From Dipodascopsis uninucleata var. uninucleata (Eukaryota > Ascomycota > Lipomycetes > Lipomycetales > Lipomycetaceae), in assembly GCA_030568195.1 (NCBI GenBank), contig JAJLTO010000001.1, forward strand, positions 558,001-622,000: a DNA stretch of 64,000 nucleotides. Reading direction: 5' to 3'. Both the position numbers and the translations under genes were made by a program. Of this stretch, positions 11,700-23,369 are shown piece after piece. The notes under the pieces were generated by a model that did no database searches, had not been told where the DNA came from, and worked only from the letters and a program-made list of their open reading frames with translations. Numbering within the stretch: the first letter of the stretch is position 1; the number at the start of each line of letters is the position of its first letter.

Positions 11700-12365
11700 G
11701 CAGCAGTATATAGTTACGTCACAACTTCGCCGATTTCATTTGCTGCAGAACAACCTAGATACGCTTATGTTATGCTGTCACAGGAAAATAATCTGGCTAC
11801 TGGGGTAGGACACCAGATTATCAATACTACAGGTACAAGTACTAGCGGAATATCACCAACAAGCATCGTTGATAATATTTCTAGTACGATTCCCGGCAGC
11901 TCTAGTGGAATGTCGGTCCACAGTGATAGGCATAGTGGGTCGAGGTGGAGTAGTGTATCATCAGCAGATTCCAGAAAGTCAAGCACTTATTCTTTATCGT
12001 CGTCTGGTAATGGTCATTCACAAATATTTCATTCTCCAACGTCACAGATGGCGTCACCTATTCCCTACAGGCCTAATCAGCATCAACAGATTGGCATTGT
12101 GCAGAATACCATTCCTGCAGGCCAAGCTAGTTCTGCTAGCCTACCATCAGGTTCTCACGGTCACCCAGGGAACAGTGTCAACTCAAGTGCGATGGCAAAC
12201 TCTATTACCAGCGGAAGTAATAACATGCAGATGACGGTCCCAATTACTATGCCAATACAAATGCACTCAATCACATCCACTATTACGCCACATAATGCAA
12301 TCAGTGCTATTGGGGTGATAAACACAGGGGGACAGTATCTGTATGATGATGGATTTGATGAGTAA
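9850..12365 (+). CDS. velvet-domain regulator with long Gln/Ser-rich tail (VosA-like)
   Basis: Two exons (9850-10292, 10388-12365) give 806 residues; the 95 bp intron splits the velvet domain. The first half (about 104-147) reads FRLEVVQHPIQARASGWG then DTRRPVDPPPVV. The second half carries ATLHAAGPVV, AYFLFHDLSVRQEGTYRL, FSVFEMCED, KKFPGLD and KVRIRREARVRG, ending near residue 275. KKFPG and the RIRRE end are closest to VosA among the velvet types I know, but VelB or VelC cannot be excluded. Velvet proteins are NF-kB-fold DNA-binding factors that dimerise and link development, spore viability and metabolism. The usual Cys of the ARMCG-type motif is Ser here. The remaining roughly 530 residues are low complexity, rich in Q, S, N and P, with a run of 15 Gln. 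At 806 residues it is far longer than typical VosA (about 430). The start is the first ATG in the frame; an upstream exon is possible. Confidence 0.85.
11655..11699 (+). repeat. polyglutamine (CAA/CAG) tract in the velvet protein
   Basis: Fifteen consecutive Gln codons, 13 CAA and 2 CAG, so it is almost a pure trinucleotide repeat. It lies in the disordered tail, well outside the velvet domain, and would be prone to length variation between strains. Confidence 0.9.
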
Positions 12366-15300
12366 GACTAATTTAGAATTAGCACATACAACTAATATTT
12401 ATTTTGATGTGACACCAGCAGATATACTACTCTGTTCTAGACAGATTTGCATATGGGCTTCTGTCAAAATGAGAGTAATAAAGGATTATTACGTATTTAC
12501 AAAGCATGGTTTCAAAATTGGTATTTCCTGAGCTGGAACTTACCAAGTGTATTGTACCATCCACTGTTATATATTATATCGTATCTACCTGTCATCATTA
12601 CAGTCATGTATTTCCTGACATTATTATTACAGTTTCTTTTTTGGATTATATTTATTATTCTCTCTTCTTATTACTGTTTTTTGAACTGAAATTTCCGACG
12701 GATTGGTGTTTTGCGGATTATTTTAAGGGTCTATTATTGTATGTGTGTATATATACAAATCCATAGTATTTACTACTATTATTATACAAATGTTTCGATT
12801 ATCTACTATAGTATTTTTTTTTTGAATAAATTTGCTTTGACTATATGTTTTCACTATTTTGTTTGCTAGATGATTTTAGAGGATGATTGTAAAAGAGTAA
12901 TCTCGTATATGCTGAATGCTTATGGGATGATCTCTCCATGACATGATAGTTTTTAGCAGATTATTATATCATAAATTGTCGTAAACATAAGACAGGTCTC
13001 CTTCACTTAAATTTTAGTCCTTACAACTGAAATTCGAACGATGCTTAGTCGGAAATTACAATTAGTTTAGTCAAATGCCCACTGGGCACGAATAAGGAAA
13101 TACGACAAGGTAAAAGATTGAGATTTAACTAGGAAAACCTACATTCTAATATGAGCAGCCAATCAGTCCAAATTACAAAGTTGAGCACTAGCATGATATA
13201 ACCTAGATTCATAAAATATTTTTCATGCTTCCTATGGATAGTCGGCGCTTAAGACAGCGACTTCATCGGAAAATCTAGTGAAGCTCAATTTTTAGTATCC
13301 CACCCTACGCTAGGAACATATAGTTCAGCTGAATAGCTTGTTTACGTGGACAAGGCTAGCAAGACGAATTGCGCGCCTGCGATGGTGTTATGGAAGCTTT
13401 AACCTGCTCAACTAGCCTTATTTTCTTTCCTTTACACCCACCACAGATTCTCCTGAAGAACAGCTTTCTTAGGATTAGAATTCCACGTGTGAGTGATAGG
13501 CGAGGTCCACGAGGTCCACGCGAGAATCTTATCCACACGTGCTATGAGAGGCCTTAACCAAGACCTTTTTTTTTGGATTTCTCATAGAATATATAGTCTC
13601 TCGAAGTTTCGCAGAGCGAAGGACAGAAGAAACATCATCAAAGCAATCTAGTAATATAACTGAAAGGGCTATTATTTATTACGTCCATCTAAAGTTCCAG
13701 TAACTCAACAAAGAAAAACAGTATAGCTGGAGATTTGACGAGAGAAGATTGAAAAAGTATATTTATGTACTCTCAACGGACAGCCAATATGAAGTCAGAG
13801 GGATGCAAGAGTAGACAAATTACATGGCGAAATGTCTCAAAACAATATAGCTGTACTTTGTCAGCGCAAAATGCATATACCAATAGCTACCACTGTTGAG
13901 TCTATTGGAGTCTAGTCTCGACTGTTCCAACTATATTGTTTTTTTGTATTAAATTCTCAGCAGATGCATTCATTAGTAAGAATTAAATATAGAACAGTAA
14001 TTCTAAAACGCGGCAGTCACACTATATATTTGGTAAAGTGGATCAAGTCAACCAAAAAGCAATATAGTTATTAGTTATTAAAGTATAATTTTAGTTTCCC
14101 GTACGTATCTCAGCATAATGTAACCCTACACTGCTACGCCTAAATCTGTGGCTCATGGCGAGCAGCAACACGCAGCAATTTGGCTCGGCAGAGTTTACGC
14201 TACTATAGCCTATATGGAACTATGATTTTTATAGCTACTCGCGTTTCATTATTAGAGCGACATGTAATATTAACTTTGACTTAATTCTTTATCTCGCTTT
14301 TCGCTGAGCTCTGGAGCCCAAGACGAAAGAGTATCTACTGGAACTGTTTCGGAATAATTCCCCAAAATCATTCCTGTTCTCGGTGGTTATTGTCTCTCAT
14401 ATACACGCAGCTGTCTATCGGTTTATATATCAATATAACTATAACTACAATTATACACAGCATTGGCAGGGATTTATTCAGAGTAAATCATAATCTCGTC
14501 TGTCACCGGGTTTGGCTATAAACTGGAATAGCTCGTGGCAGAGCTCGAGCGATAGAGTATTCTAAAGACGCCGCTTGAACACGCTCAAATCCAGACGCGA
14601 TGAGTCAGCGAGAACCTGCTCGGTCTATTTATCTCTAGCATGGCCTAAGAACTTCTCAGAGAGCGCAAGTCTAATCCAGTGGGTTTGTGTAATATCGGCC
14701 ATGATCGATTTAATGGCTGTGACTGGAAGTATGCTACCGAGACCAGAGATATTCTCGGTTATGCCTGTGCTGGAGCCTCAAGAATAATAATACATATACT
14801 TATATTCGAAAAGCCACACCCAGTTGTGTCACAAGAAGACGCAGTAGCTGATGTAGACACATACAACTGAGCCTAATCACGTGCCAGAATTTCGAAATGG
14901 TGGCAAACCAATAATATAGGCGGAGTTATAAATTCGTGGATGCTCTGCCCATGTAGATGCTGGCAGATTGAAATTATGCACACTTGCATGCACAGTAATG
15001 CACAAGAAAAGTGTATTAAGCACATCTCGGTGTGCTTAATAGGTAATATCATGTTCTACTCGTTTCATTTAATATATTTTGAGCTTAAATCTCGTTTAAC
15101 ATTATACTTTAAAAACACGAATATTCTACAGCTAGTGCTATACGGCTACCAATATTATTTAAGTGACTGCAGGAGCTGAAACCGATCTCGAAAGTCAGTA
15201 AGGCCACTCACTACCGTATAATTCTATCGAGCTATCTACATTATACACAGATAGCTCCATTTACAAGCACCGCGAAGAAACATATTTAACGGATTCTATA

Positions 15301-15890
15301 ATCGCATTTCTCACCTTACATCAAGTGCTACAGAAATCGAATCCTTCACCAAGGCGATGTGAACTATGAAGTCAAATAAGTTTTCTTGGTTGTTTTAATA
15401 TTGGTCATCTCTACGCAATGTTGCACCTCATAGACTTTGCCTTAAAAACTTTATAACTTGATCTTAGAAGTGGAACTAACTCCTGCCCCTTTACCTTGGG
15501 TCTGACTACATACAAAGTATATGGCACAGGCATCTAAGTGCCCTAAATTAGTATAGCGGGTCAGACTATTCCTGCTTAACTACAAAATTTGAACACAGCC
15601 AACTTTGTGTCGACTCTTTGGCTCCATTTTATTGTGCACATTACACTACCAGTAATATACACTTCTACAAGCTCTTCTGGTTCTTTATTTACTTGATTCG
15701 CTGGGACGCAAATCTCCGTATTTCGTTAAATCTATACTCGGAAATTACAATTATCTTTAAGGAAAAAATAGCATAACTTGAAATCTCAATATTTGAGTTT
15801 AAAATTTATCAATTCGTTATCGTATACCGATCATTTCACTGAAGGCCAAACACATCAGAAACCTCCGTAGGTAAATTTGCAGCCAGCTGC
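12366..15890. other. 3.5 kb convergent gap without recognisable genes
   Basis: It lies between the stop codons of the velvet gene and the PFK-2 gene, which point at each other. The first 400-500 bp look like an AT-rich 3' region. Beyond that I see only short random frames, homopolymer runs, a tandem GAGGTCCAC pair near 13502-13520 and a perfect 11-bp hairpin at 15014-15041. Around 14.1-14.9 kb the base composition is less AT-rich than the surroundings. No protein family, tRNA or mobile element was recognised. Confidence 0.5.
15014..15041. repeat. perfect 11-bp inverted repeat with 6-nt loop
   Basis: TATTAAGCACA and TGTGCTTAATA flank TCTCGG. The stem is perfect and not simple AT repeat, so it stands out from the surrounding DNA. 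It could be an RNA hairpin or a dimer binding site. Confidence 0.55.
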
Positions 15891-17888
15891 TTAAGTGTTA
15901 CCGACTCTCGCCACATATGTCAAATTAGAATCTCTTTCCTTGGTATCACCATCCTTTGGCGATTGACCAGCTATAGGCGAAGCTGGAGTCAAAATTGTCA
16001 AAGGCGGATCCAAGGATGGCAGAGAGCTTGTAGATCCTGAATGAGATGTAGGACCAGAAGCCAAGGTACTGCTTGGCTCTATCTGAGATCCGTTTCGCAA
16101 CATGGATGGTGGACGCATAGAAGAGCTCGATGTTCTTCCCTGGCTATTCTCGATTTCGTAAAACCAGTCAGACTCTTCGTCATACTGATATACAGCCCAA
16201 AACACACCGTAGGGTTTAGGTTCTAGCACCCATAGTGTATTTAAAGGAACATCCAAATCGCCAATGGCTTGACGTCCGAGATTCAAAAAATACGCCAACA
16301 GAACGCGAGCAACTACCCTATGCCCGATCAAAAGAACATGATCTTGCATTCTTTCTACTTCGACGATTACGGGTCGTAATCTGTTGATAACGTCAAGATA
16401 AGACTCGCCACCCACACCCGGATAGCGGTATCCAATCTTGTCACTCATGCGAGCATTGTACTCTGCAGGAAACTTTTGCTTGATTTCCTCATAAGTCATA
16501 CCATCGTATGCACCAGTACCAAGTTCATTAAGCATTCGCATTTGCTTGATATCATACTTATCTTCATCAAACCATTTCGCAGTTTCAATAGAACGTTTCA
16601 ACATGCTGGTCCACACACAAAAGTGAGGCTCAATAGGTTCTCCCTTTGGAGTTGTTGGCTGCGATGATGATCGTTGAGATAGTCGCGGCAACAAAGCATG
16701 CATCTCCAGCTGTCGGCGACGGAATGAATCTTTCTGGTAGTCAATAAACCGAGCAAGAGCTTTAGCGTATTTCTCGCCCTTTTGACTGAGAGATGCGTCA
16801 CCTCCAAGTCTACCCTTGACATTGTCCTCTGATTCTCCATGTCTTGTTAACCAAATCTGACGTTCCGCTAAATTGAAGTTAAGCAAGAAAAAAACTGCCT
16901 GGCCAGCCAGAAACCCCTGGGTATTATATGCAACGACTTTGCGTCCAACATTTATCATCTTAACATATTGGAAGCCTTCAATTTCTTCTTCTTCGTCGCC
17001 TATAGTCTCATAGGTCTTCTCGTAATTTCTTACACGCATCCGGAAATCTGCTAATGCAATATTTGGGTCCTGCCCGCGATAATCTGGTCCAGATAACTTA
17101 AGCCGGATGTTTTGCTCTAGCAACTCCTTGTCATCACATACACTCTCTAAAAACAAAACCTTGAGTTCTCCGTTGGACCTCTCTTTGACTCTATCAATAA
17201 CCATCCGTCGGCGACGAACAGTAGAGTTTGTTGCATCAAGTATACCGATACTTCCATTACCAAGTAAAACCCAATCAAGAAGCTCTTCCAGCGTTTGCAG
17301 GGCCCAACTCTCACGCAGAGCAGCAGTTTCTTTATTCTCGGGCTCGAAGAAGTTTGCAGGATGAGACGTATCAAGATCATCGACGTGTGAGTTTTGAGTA
17401 GGAGCTAACACAGGAGAATCGGGTAAAGGATGCGATGCCGGTCCTACGTGGTGCTTAGACTGTCGTCGCGTATTACCGACGTTGAAAATCTTTGTGTCGT
17501 GTTGAAGCCAGTTCATATATCTAGCCAGTTTTTTAGTGATGTAGCTTTTGCCACGAGCAGGAAGACCAACCATAACAATCACGAGTTTTGATCCAACATC
17601 CCTTGCAGCAATTGTTCCGTCCGGAGATACACGACTCTTTGTTAATCCCGGTACATCTAGAGTTGTCGCTCGCCTTGAAAGCTCTAATGGCGGGAATTGT
17701 GAGCCATCGTTAGGATGTATCTTCGGCGAGCTCGGCATCGACGTCATCGGTGTGTCTGTCAGAGCATTTCGGTGAACGACAGTAGGGAACTGCTTTGGAG
17801 ATGTGGTTGAACTCCGCGACAGAAGAGGTAGAGGTGATATGTTGCTGTGGTAGGTATTGCCTCCAATGTGACTATTAGTATTCGACAT
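15891..17888 (-). CDS. 6-phosphofructo-2-kinase/fructose-2,6-bisphosphatase
   Basis: A single exon of 665 residues. The N-terminal 100 residues are Ser/Pro-rich with an RRATTLD site at 72-78 that fits a basophilic kinase such as PKA. The kinase domain starts near 101 with the Walker A-like GLPARGKS (108-115), then NVGNTRRQ and ILDATNSTVRRR. The phosphatase domain carries LTRHGESEDN near residue 350, where His is the phosphohistidine acceptor; NELGTGAYDGMTYEEI supplies the conserved acid region, and LLIGHRVVARVLLAYF holds the second His. Both halves look intact, so a bifunctional enzyme making and destroying fructose-2,6-bisphosphate is likely. In S. cerevisiae these activities are split, and Pfk26 lacks the phosphatase His. 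The tail is Ser/Pro-rich. This metabolite switches glycolysis against gluconeogenesis in the cytosol. Confidence 0.95.
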   Translation of the reverse strand: MSNTNSHIGGNTYHSNISPLPLLSRSSTTSPKQFPTVVHRNALTDTPMTSMPSSPKIHPNDGSQFPPLELSRRATTLDVPGLTKSRVSPDGTIAARDVGSKLVIVMVGLPARGKSYITKKLARYMNWLQHDTKIFNVGNTRRQSKHHVGPASHPLPDSPVLAPTQNSHVDDLDTSHPANFFEPENKETAALRESWALQTLEELLDWVLLGNGSIGILDATNSTVRRRRMVIDRVKERSNGELKVLFLESVCDDKELLEQNIRLKLSGPDYRGQDPNIALADFRMRVRNYEKTYETIGDEEEEIEGFQYVKMINVGRKVVAYNTQGFLAGQAVFFLLNFNLAERQIWLTRHGESEDNVKGRLGGDASLSQKGEKYAKALARFIDYQKDSFRRRQLEMHALLPRLSQRSSSQPTTPKGEPIEPHFCVWTSMLKRSIETAKWFDEDKYDIKQMRMLNELGTGAYDGMTYEEIKQKFPAEYNARMSDKIGYRYPGVGGESYLDVINRLRPVIVEVERMQDHVLLIGHRVVARVLLAYFLNLGRQAIGDLDVPLNTLWVLEPKPYGVFWAVYQYDEESDWFYEIENSQGRTSSSSMRPPSMLRNGSQIEPSSTLASGPTSHSGSTSSLPSLDPPLTILTPASPIAGQSPKDGDTKERDSNLTYVARVGNT

Positions 17889-19799
17889 TTTTGCTGTCTA
17901 TGACAATAAAGTATGTTGAAAGACAACGGGCTTTGATAGTGAAAATTGAGACAGGTCGCTGTCTGTATCTGTAGGATTATCCTGAATATCCGTAATATAT
18001 AATAATCCACCAACTACTGATTTCGCTATTCTAGTATTTCCACGATCCTGTAGAGTTAAACAGTCAGCCATTCATTTCTATTTCAAGTTTATACGATGCT
18101 GTTTCAGAATATTCTTAGACTTATCCACCAATATTCATTATTACGTTGCTTAATTTCGTACTATGCTGATAGTGAATATCCTGTACTGGCCAATGCAGTT
18201 TCGGATTTTCCCATGATCAAATACCCAGCTATGCTTTATCTTCTTACCCCCAATGTCTCTCGATATTATCTCACATACGTCCACATCGAAATCCAAATCC
18301 AGTTCTGACGTTGACCTCTGCCTCTCTGTCACACTTAAAAGAAAAACGCATCCAAGACAATCCAAAAAGAATACTAGAGTCGTTTCTATAAATTGTCCAC
18401 TTCAGTCTCTTAGCCTGATGTATAGCCAGATGCCAGAATTAGAAACTTCTGCGACATATAAGCATTTCAGCTGGTAAGGTCGAGCTTTAGACAGAGATGA
18501 CGACGGGACAAACACAGCGAGCAGCAAACGGGAATAAAGAAGACACTTGCGCTAAGATCCGGGTCGACGAGTAACACATAAATGTTTTCCAAGAGAACCA
18601 CGCAACGATCATAATGCTACCATAAAAAAAGCACCTACCTAAATACGACATGGACGCCTGGCCCGGACGTGTTTCGAGAGTGTTACTGCACTTCGTAGAG
18701 AGTGTGTACTATAATAATAGTATGCGTAGACAGTCTTGTTGACTTTCGAAAATATGATTTGCTTAGTGCCACCAAAAGAATAATGATGACTCTTAGAGCA
18801 AATCCTTGTTCCTGTCCTGGAGAGTCTTTCCCAGTCACGTTTAACGCTACGAGAATTTGAACACGTAATATACACGAGATAATAGGGATACAGTGGATAG
18901 TCCAAAAGCTATATGTGAGTACAGGTTGTTGGACCACAGACCTGTGAAGTGGATATTTATTTGTTACGAACCTATTCCTGGAGGGGTTTGCTATCTTTGT
19001 GCGCCGAGAGAATTGTTTAGGCTGGACTGCTGACAGTAGGAATGAGGTCTTGGGTTCTTTTTTTCTCTCAGTTTTTATTTTATTTTATTTTATTTTATTT
19101 TTTTAAACCTGAGTGCGTATTTGGCCTGAAGTGGGTTCTTCGCACTATTATACAGAGACAGTGGCAACAGTGGCCTTCTAATAGCCAACCCAGAGATTTA
19201 GTAAGCAGAAGCGAGGATCTGCCAGCGGTCTGATGTAATAATCAGTCGCCGCTACTTACGTAGGATATTTTAGACCCTGACCTGGTATAGCCCTAAATTT
19301 GCTACTAAAACGTCACTTCACACCTAACAGTGGTTATGTAGTCAGAGCCCCTCTTCTAATACCATACCCTTAATATAGTAATTTGAGGGCTATATGTTCA
19401 AACGTTTGCTTGTGTATTATGCGTGAGGAATCTAAAAGTGAATGCCGAAACAGTGCAGAACTGTGGAGATTCTAGCCTATGAGATTGGCACATCTTATGC
19501 AACGTCTGCTCGATCAATTTGCAACCATTTTGGGTGGTTAATTCATCGATCGATATAAACAGTCGTTTTTTGATGGCTAGTACGCAAATCTTACTTGTCG
19601 TCATTGTTATGTCAGCTTTTGACTAGCTATTACTGAAAAACGTGGGCGGTATTTCCAAATAGAGAGCAAAAACACAACACCAACAAAAAACAAAGTCCAT
19701 TTGCCAAGCCCTAATAATTACGTATATGCATAAGCACTTAGACCTTTCGCAAATACCAGAAGAATGCAGACATCAACTCAATTGATGAGTTCAAAAATT
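17889..19799. other. intergenic region upstream of PFK-2/FBPase-2
   Basis: About 1.9 kb of gene-free DNA leading to the tRNA gene. It should contain the PFK-2/FBPase-2 promoter and leader at its left end. A pentanucleotide TTTTA repeat lies at 19072-19105. Other short frames look random. Confidence 0.5.
19072..19105 (+). repeat. (TTTTA)n microsatellite
   Basis: About five TTTTA units in a row, flanked by T runs. A simple repeat with no evident function. Confidence 0.9.
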
Positions 19800-19807
19800 A
19801 AAAAAAA
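19800..19807 (-). terminator. RNA polymerase III terminator of tRNA-Glu
   Basis: Eight T in a row on the transcribed (minus) strand begin two bases after the discriminator of the tRNA, as expected for Pol III termination. Confidence 0.85.
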
Positions 19808-19808
19808 T

Positions 19809-19880
19809 CTTCGATACCGGGAATCGAACCCGGATTTGCCCGGTGAAAGCGGACCGTGCTAGCCGTTACACTATATCGAA
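19809..19880 (-). tRNA. tRNA-Glu (anticodon TTC)
   Basis: Seventy-two nucleotides with no intron. The acceptor stem pairs TTCGATA with TATCGAA, followed by a G discriminator. The D arm reads TAGTGTAACGGCTA (A box). The anticodon arm is CCGCTTTCACCGG-like with TTC in the loop. The T arm CCGGGTTCGATTCCCGG forms a perfect five-base stem and contains the B box. It closely resembles yeast tRNA-Glu. It stands alone between two protein genes. Confidence 0.96.
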
Positions 19881-20533
19881 TGGAGTTATAAATATAAATA
19901 ATATAATATATTATAAGCACACAAAATATATATCTATAGCAATTGTCCGTGGGACAAATGATGCTCTGTTGCCAAAAATTACAGTGACGAGCGGCGTATT
20001 TACAGATAGATATACCTTGGATCTATGTGCATGTGAGGAGGAGCTGCGTACTTTCACACGTAACTCCAGCATCCTACAACTACAATAAAATTGTTGGCGC
20101 TGTGCTATAATAGCTCTGCACTGTGTTCTCCGCATAAAAATTTACCCTGGCGAGCATCATTGTTTCTGAATATCGCTCTCAAGACAGAACGAAGAGCAGA
20201 CCTGCGCTGAAATCGAAACTGCCTGACGGCATTGACAAAAGAATGGGTTCTGACTTCTCATACAGTCATCGTAGACATGCTATAGTCTGCACGTAAATGC
20301 ATTCTCGTGCATCAAAAGATGCATGTACCAGCTGGAAGTGCTTGAAGATTGGTGGTTAGTCGAAGCTGTACAAAACGCCGTATTGTTGATTGTGGATTGG
20401 GAGTTGGAAAAAATTAATCCTTATTGTCGGCAAAGCTGTGTTCTGGGTGAAAAATTGCTGGCTGATCAGTAAAATTCTCGGCGCTGTCCTTCGCATAACA
20501 CCAGACTGAGAGGAAGCTCACAGTGATCACTGC
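19881..20533. other. upstream region of PET127
   Basis: These 653 bp hold the upstream side of the tRNA gene and the presumed PET127 promoter. No other gene or site was recognised. Confidence 0.5.
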
Positions 20534-23172
20534 ATGACGACAATAATGCAACTAGGTGTCCGTCATTGGAAATTCTGGTCCTGGAAGCATACGTGTAATA
20601 ATAATAGCGGTGTTTTATATAGATACGATAGCGGCAGTGGACTGCTGGCTGTTCGTCATTCGACTGCGGGTATTCACGTCAAGGCTAAGTCCAGGTCAAT
20701 TTATGATCGGAAGAATCAACCAAATGGAATCGAGCGTAAAGATAGTAGTAGCTCACCGCCGTTGATATCGCGTAACCAACAGTTGTCGCCGAACCGAGGA
20801 AAACCAGCATTTAAGGATGGCAGGAAGAAGAAAACAAAAATCCCAGAAAGTCTTTTAGAGCATCAGGATCCAATGGACATTCTCGAGGATAGACTGGCAA
20901 ATCAAAAAGCCGATCCTCTTGAGTATACAGACTCATATGATGCATATTTTGGCCAGATAAATCATTCCTTTTCGAGGCCCTTGCGCCTGAATAAAGAAGA
21001 GAATGACTCGGTATCGCCGTCGCTCACTGATGTTTACCTTAGGGCTCGTCAAATGACAACACAAATATTCAATCCTATACGCAAGTATCCGCGAATGCCG
21101 ATATCTAGAGAGTATTCAAATGCTCTTTATGGAATGCTTGAAATCTGCTTAGACAAGGCTATTCATAAGATCGAGAGAAGGTAGGTCTTTACTATTGTTG
21201 TATAGTCGAATAATCTTAAAGTCATGCTAATTTTCCTTGTGATTTACTTCTATCCAGTTCAAAAAGAGTGCCCTGGGATCTACAGTATGATTTTGACGAT
21301 AATAACGTTGCTTTTTCGGATAGTGCAGTGGCTTCAAATTCTGTTCTTGAGATTGAAGACACTGTAGATTTCAGCTCGCTCGAACTGCAAGCAATTGAGC
21401 AGCCTGGGGATGATGAGCTGGCTGAACCGCCAGTACTAGAACATGGTCTTGACAGAGTGCTATTCAATCCCGGTGTCCACTTTCTACAAGATCCTCGGTC
21501 TCGGGTGTATAATTTTTCTCCTAAAGTAAAGCATATTATGTCCGTACATGATTTTGATTACGACGCCCTTCCCGAATATCAAACCTCCTCTCAAGATACC
21601 GTTTTAAAGGAAGTTGCTAGAACTCACCAAAAGAAATACTACAGCTCTACCTCAAACATGACTTCAGCATTATCTCATCTTCATTTTCTTTTATCAAAGT
21701 GGCGTAAACTTACTGCACTCAATCTATCACTTTACTTCAAAGATAGTGAATGTGATTATACATCTGCAGCAGTAATGCCAGCGTCGTTCTTTTTACGCTA
21801 CAAGCCAGAAACGCAAACATATGCTATAGACAATGATCGCTCCGACGATCATGAAATCATCTTAACATATCTAGGACGGTCGATGGAAAAGCAATTAGTG
21901 ACGACTCCAGAGGAATACGAAAATTATCGCATTGGAAAATCGCAGAATCTCGATCCTGCTTTACGACTAGAACGAGAAGCATATCACTACACTGCCTGTG
22001 CTGGATTTCTCATGCGTTCGCAACAGGATTGTATGGACCCTCGGTTACCAGGAACTGGCACATTCGATCTCAAAACTCGAGCAGTTGCTGCTGTTCGATA
22101 TGACATTGACCAGATTCACAGAGTTGGCTCGACTGGTTATCAGATTAAATCTCTTTACGGAGAGTTTGAATCTTTTGAGAGTGAGTATCGGGATATGATT
22201 CGGGCCGCGTTTTTGAAGTATTCAATGCAGGTAAGAATCGGTAGAATGGATGGAATTTTTGTCGCCTACCATAATATTGCTCGCATTTTCGGCTTTCAGT
22301 ATATTCCTCTGGAAGAAATGGACTTCTGCATTCATGGTCCAAATCACCGCCAAATCGCTGACAGAGAATTTGTTGCTAGCTGCGATATATTTACCAAATT
22401 TCTTGATTTTATCACAGCTAAGCATCCAAAGAAATCCATGCGCATAATATTCCATACACCTCCAAAAGTATATCAAATGAATGCATTTGTGGAAGTGATG
22501 GATGACGCTGTTATAGAAAAGTTACAGAACCAGGCTCGGGATAAAGGGTTCAAATTACTTTCAAACGTACCAAAAGATTTAATAGCGAAAGCAGTTGAGC
22601 AAGATGCCGTAAGAGAAGACTTCTCGTCAGATGAGCCGGTCGCAGCCCATACGTCTGAAATGGAACACACAACCTCACATACAACAGACTCGAAAAGACC
22701 AATGGCTACAATAGACGAAAACTTCAACCTTAAGTTTGATTCTCTTGATTACACTGGGTTATTCAACAAGAATTCGGAATCTGGTGCGTTAGAAGCTGAG
22801 GATAGAAAAAGCGCGTTAAAGGTTGAGCACTATGAGTTTTCTGTCCACAATATCATCAACGGAGAAAAAATTCCCAATTCTGTAGCTCCGGAGCCAAAAA
22901 TTTCAGACAATTGGTCTCTAGAGTATGAAATCTCTAGTATTTTTATGCCAATGTATAGCCAGAAGTTATATAGAGAAGCTCTGGAGGCTCGCAGTGTATT
23001 CAAGGGGGATCGCGATATGCCTAGCGAAACCAAACTTATCAAGAAACTTCGCGCCATAGCCTCCAGTGGATCGAAATACGAAAGAGAAATGGACAACAGA
23101 GATTCTCGAAAGCCTGCAGAAGTTTATTCACCGAATAGACTTCGAGAAATACTGGCTCGACGATATAAATAA
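20534..23172 (+). CDS. PET127: mitochondrial RNA-processing protein Pet127
   Basis: Two exons (20534-21180, 21258-23172) give 853 residues; the intron is 77 bp with donor GTAGGT and a GCTAAT branch, and the junction makes an Ser codon. The first 20 residues are basic and aromatic with no acid, as expected of a mitochondrial presequence. The conserved Pet127 block starts at VPWDLQYD and runs through HFLQDPRSRVYNFSPKVKHI (two adjacent motifs), MTSALSHLHFLLSKWRKL and DPRLPGTGTFDLKTRAV near residue 480. That last motif has the D-x-K spacing of a PD-(D/E)XK nuclease. It is followed by KYSMQVRIGRMDGIFVAYHN. Pet127 acts in the mitochondrial matrix or inner membrane in 5' end maturation of mitochondrial RNAs and has been assigned 5' exoribonuclease activity. 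The C-terminus is a variable linker plus a short conserved end. Confidence 0.92.
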
Positions 23173-23369
23173 AAGTACAATCAGAATATTTTATATAGTA
23201 TGGTGTAATACACTAAATTTCGGTCAGCGTAATATTACATTCAATGCTTGCCATATCCAACTACCAAACCCTATGAACGAGACCAAAAGGCCAAACATTT
23301 TCCTTATTGTACTACGGTGCTCAACGTAAACTGCTATTCTTAAGGATACAGAATATCTTTATCGTACAA

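Noticed and set aside
14155-14208. A 17-codon frame (MASSNTQQFGSAEFTLL) in the convergent gap, coding-like in composition
   Set aside because: It is closed by a stop with no suitable splice donor before it, so it cannot be extended.
15159-15260. A tiny two-exon frame on the minus strand (ATG at 15260, GTGAGT donor at 15211, TTTCAG acceptor at 15176) of about 22 codons
   Set aside because: Splice-like signals are good, but so short a frame arises often by chance and the peptide has no features. Transcript evidence would be needed.
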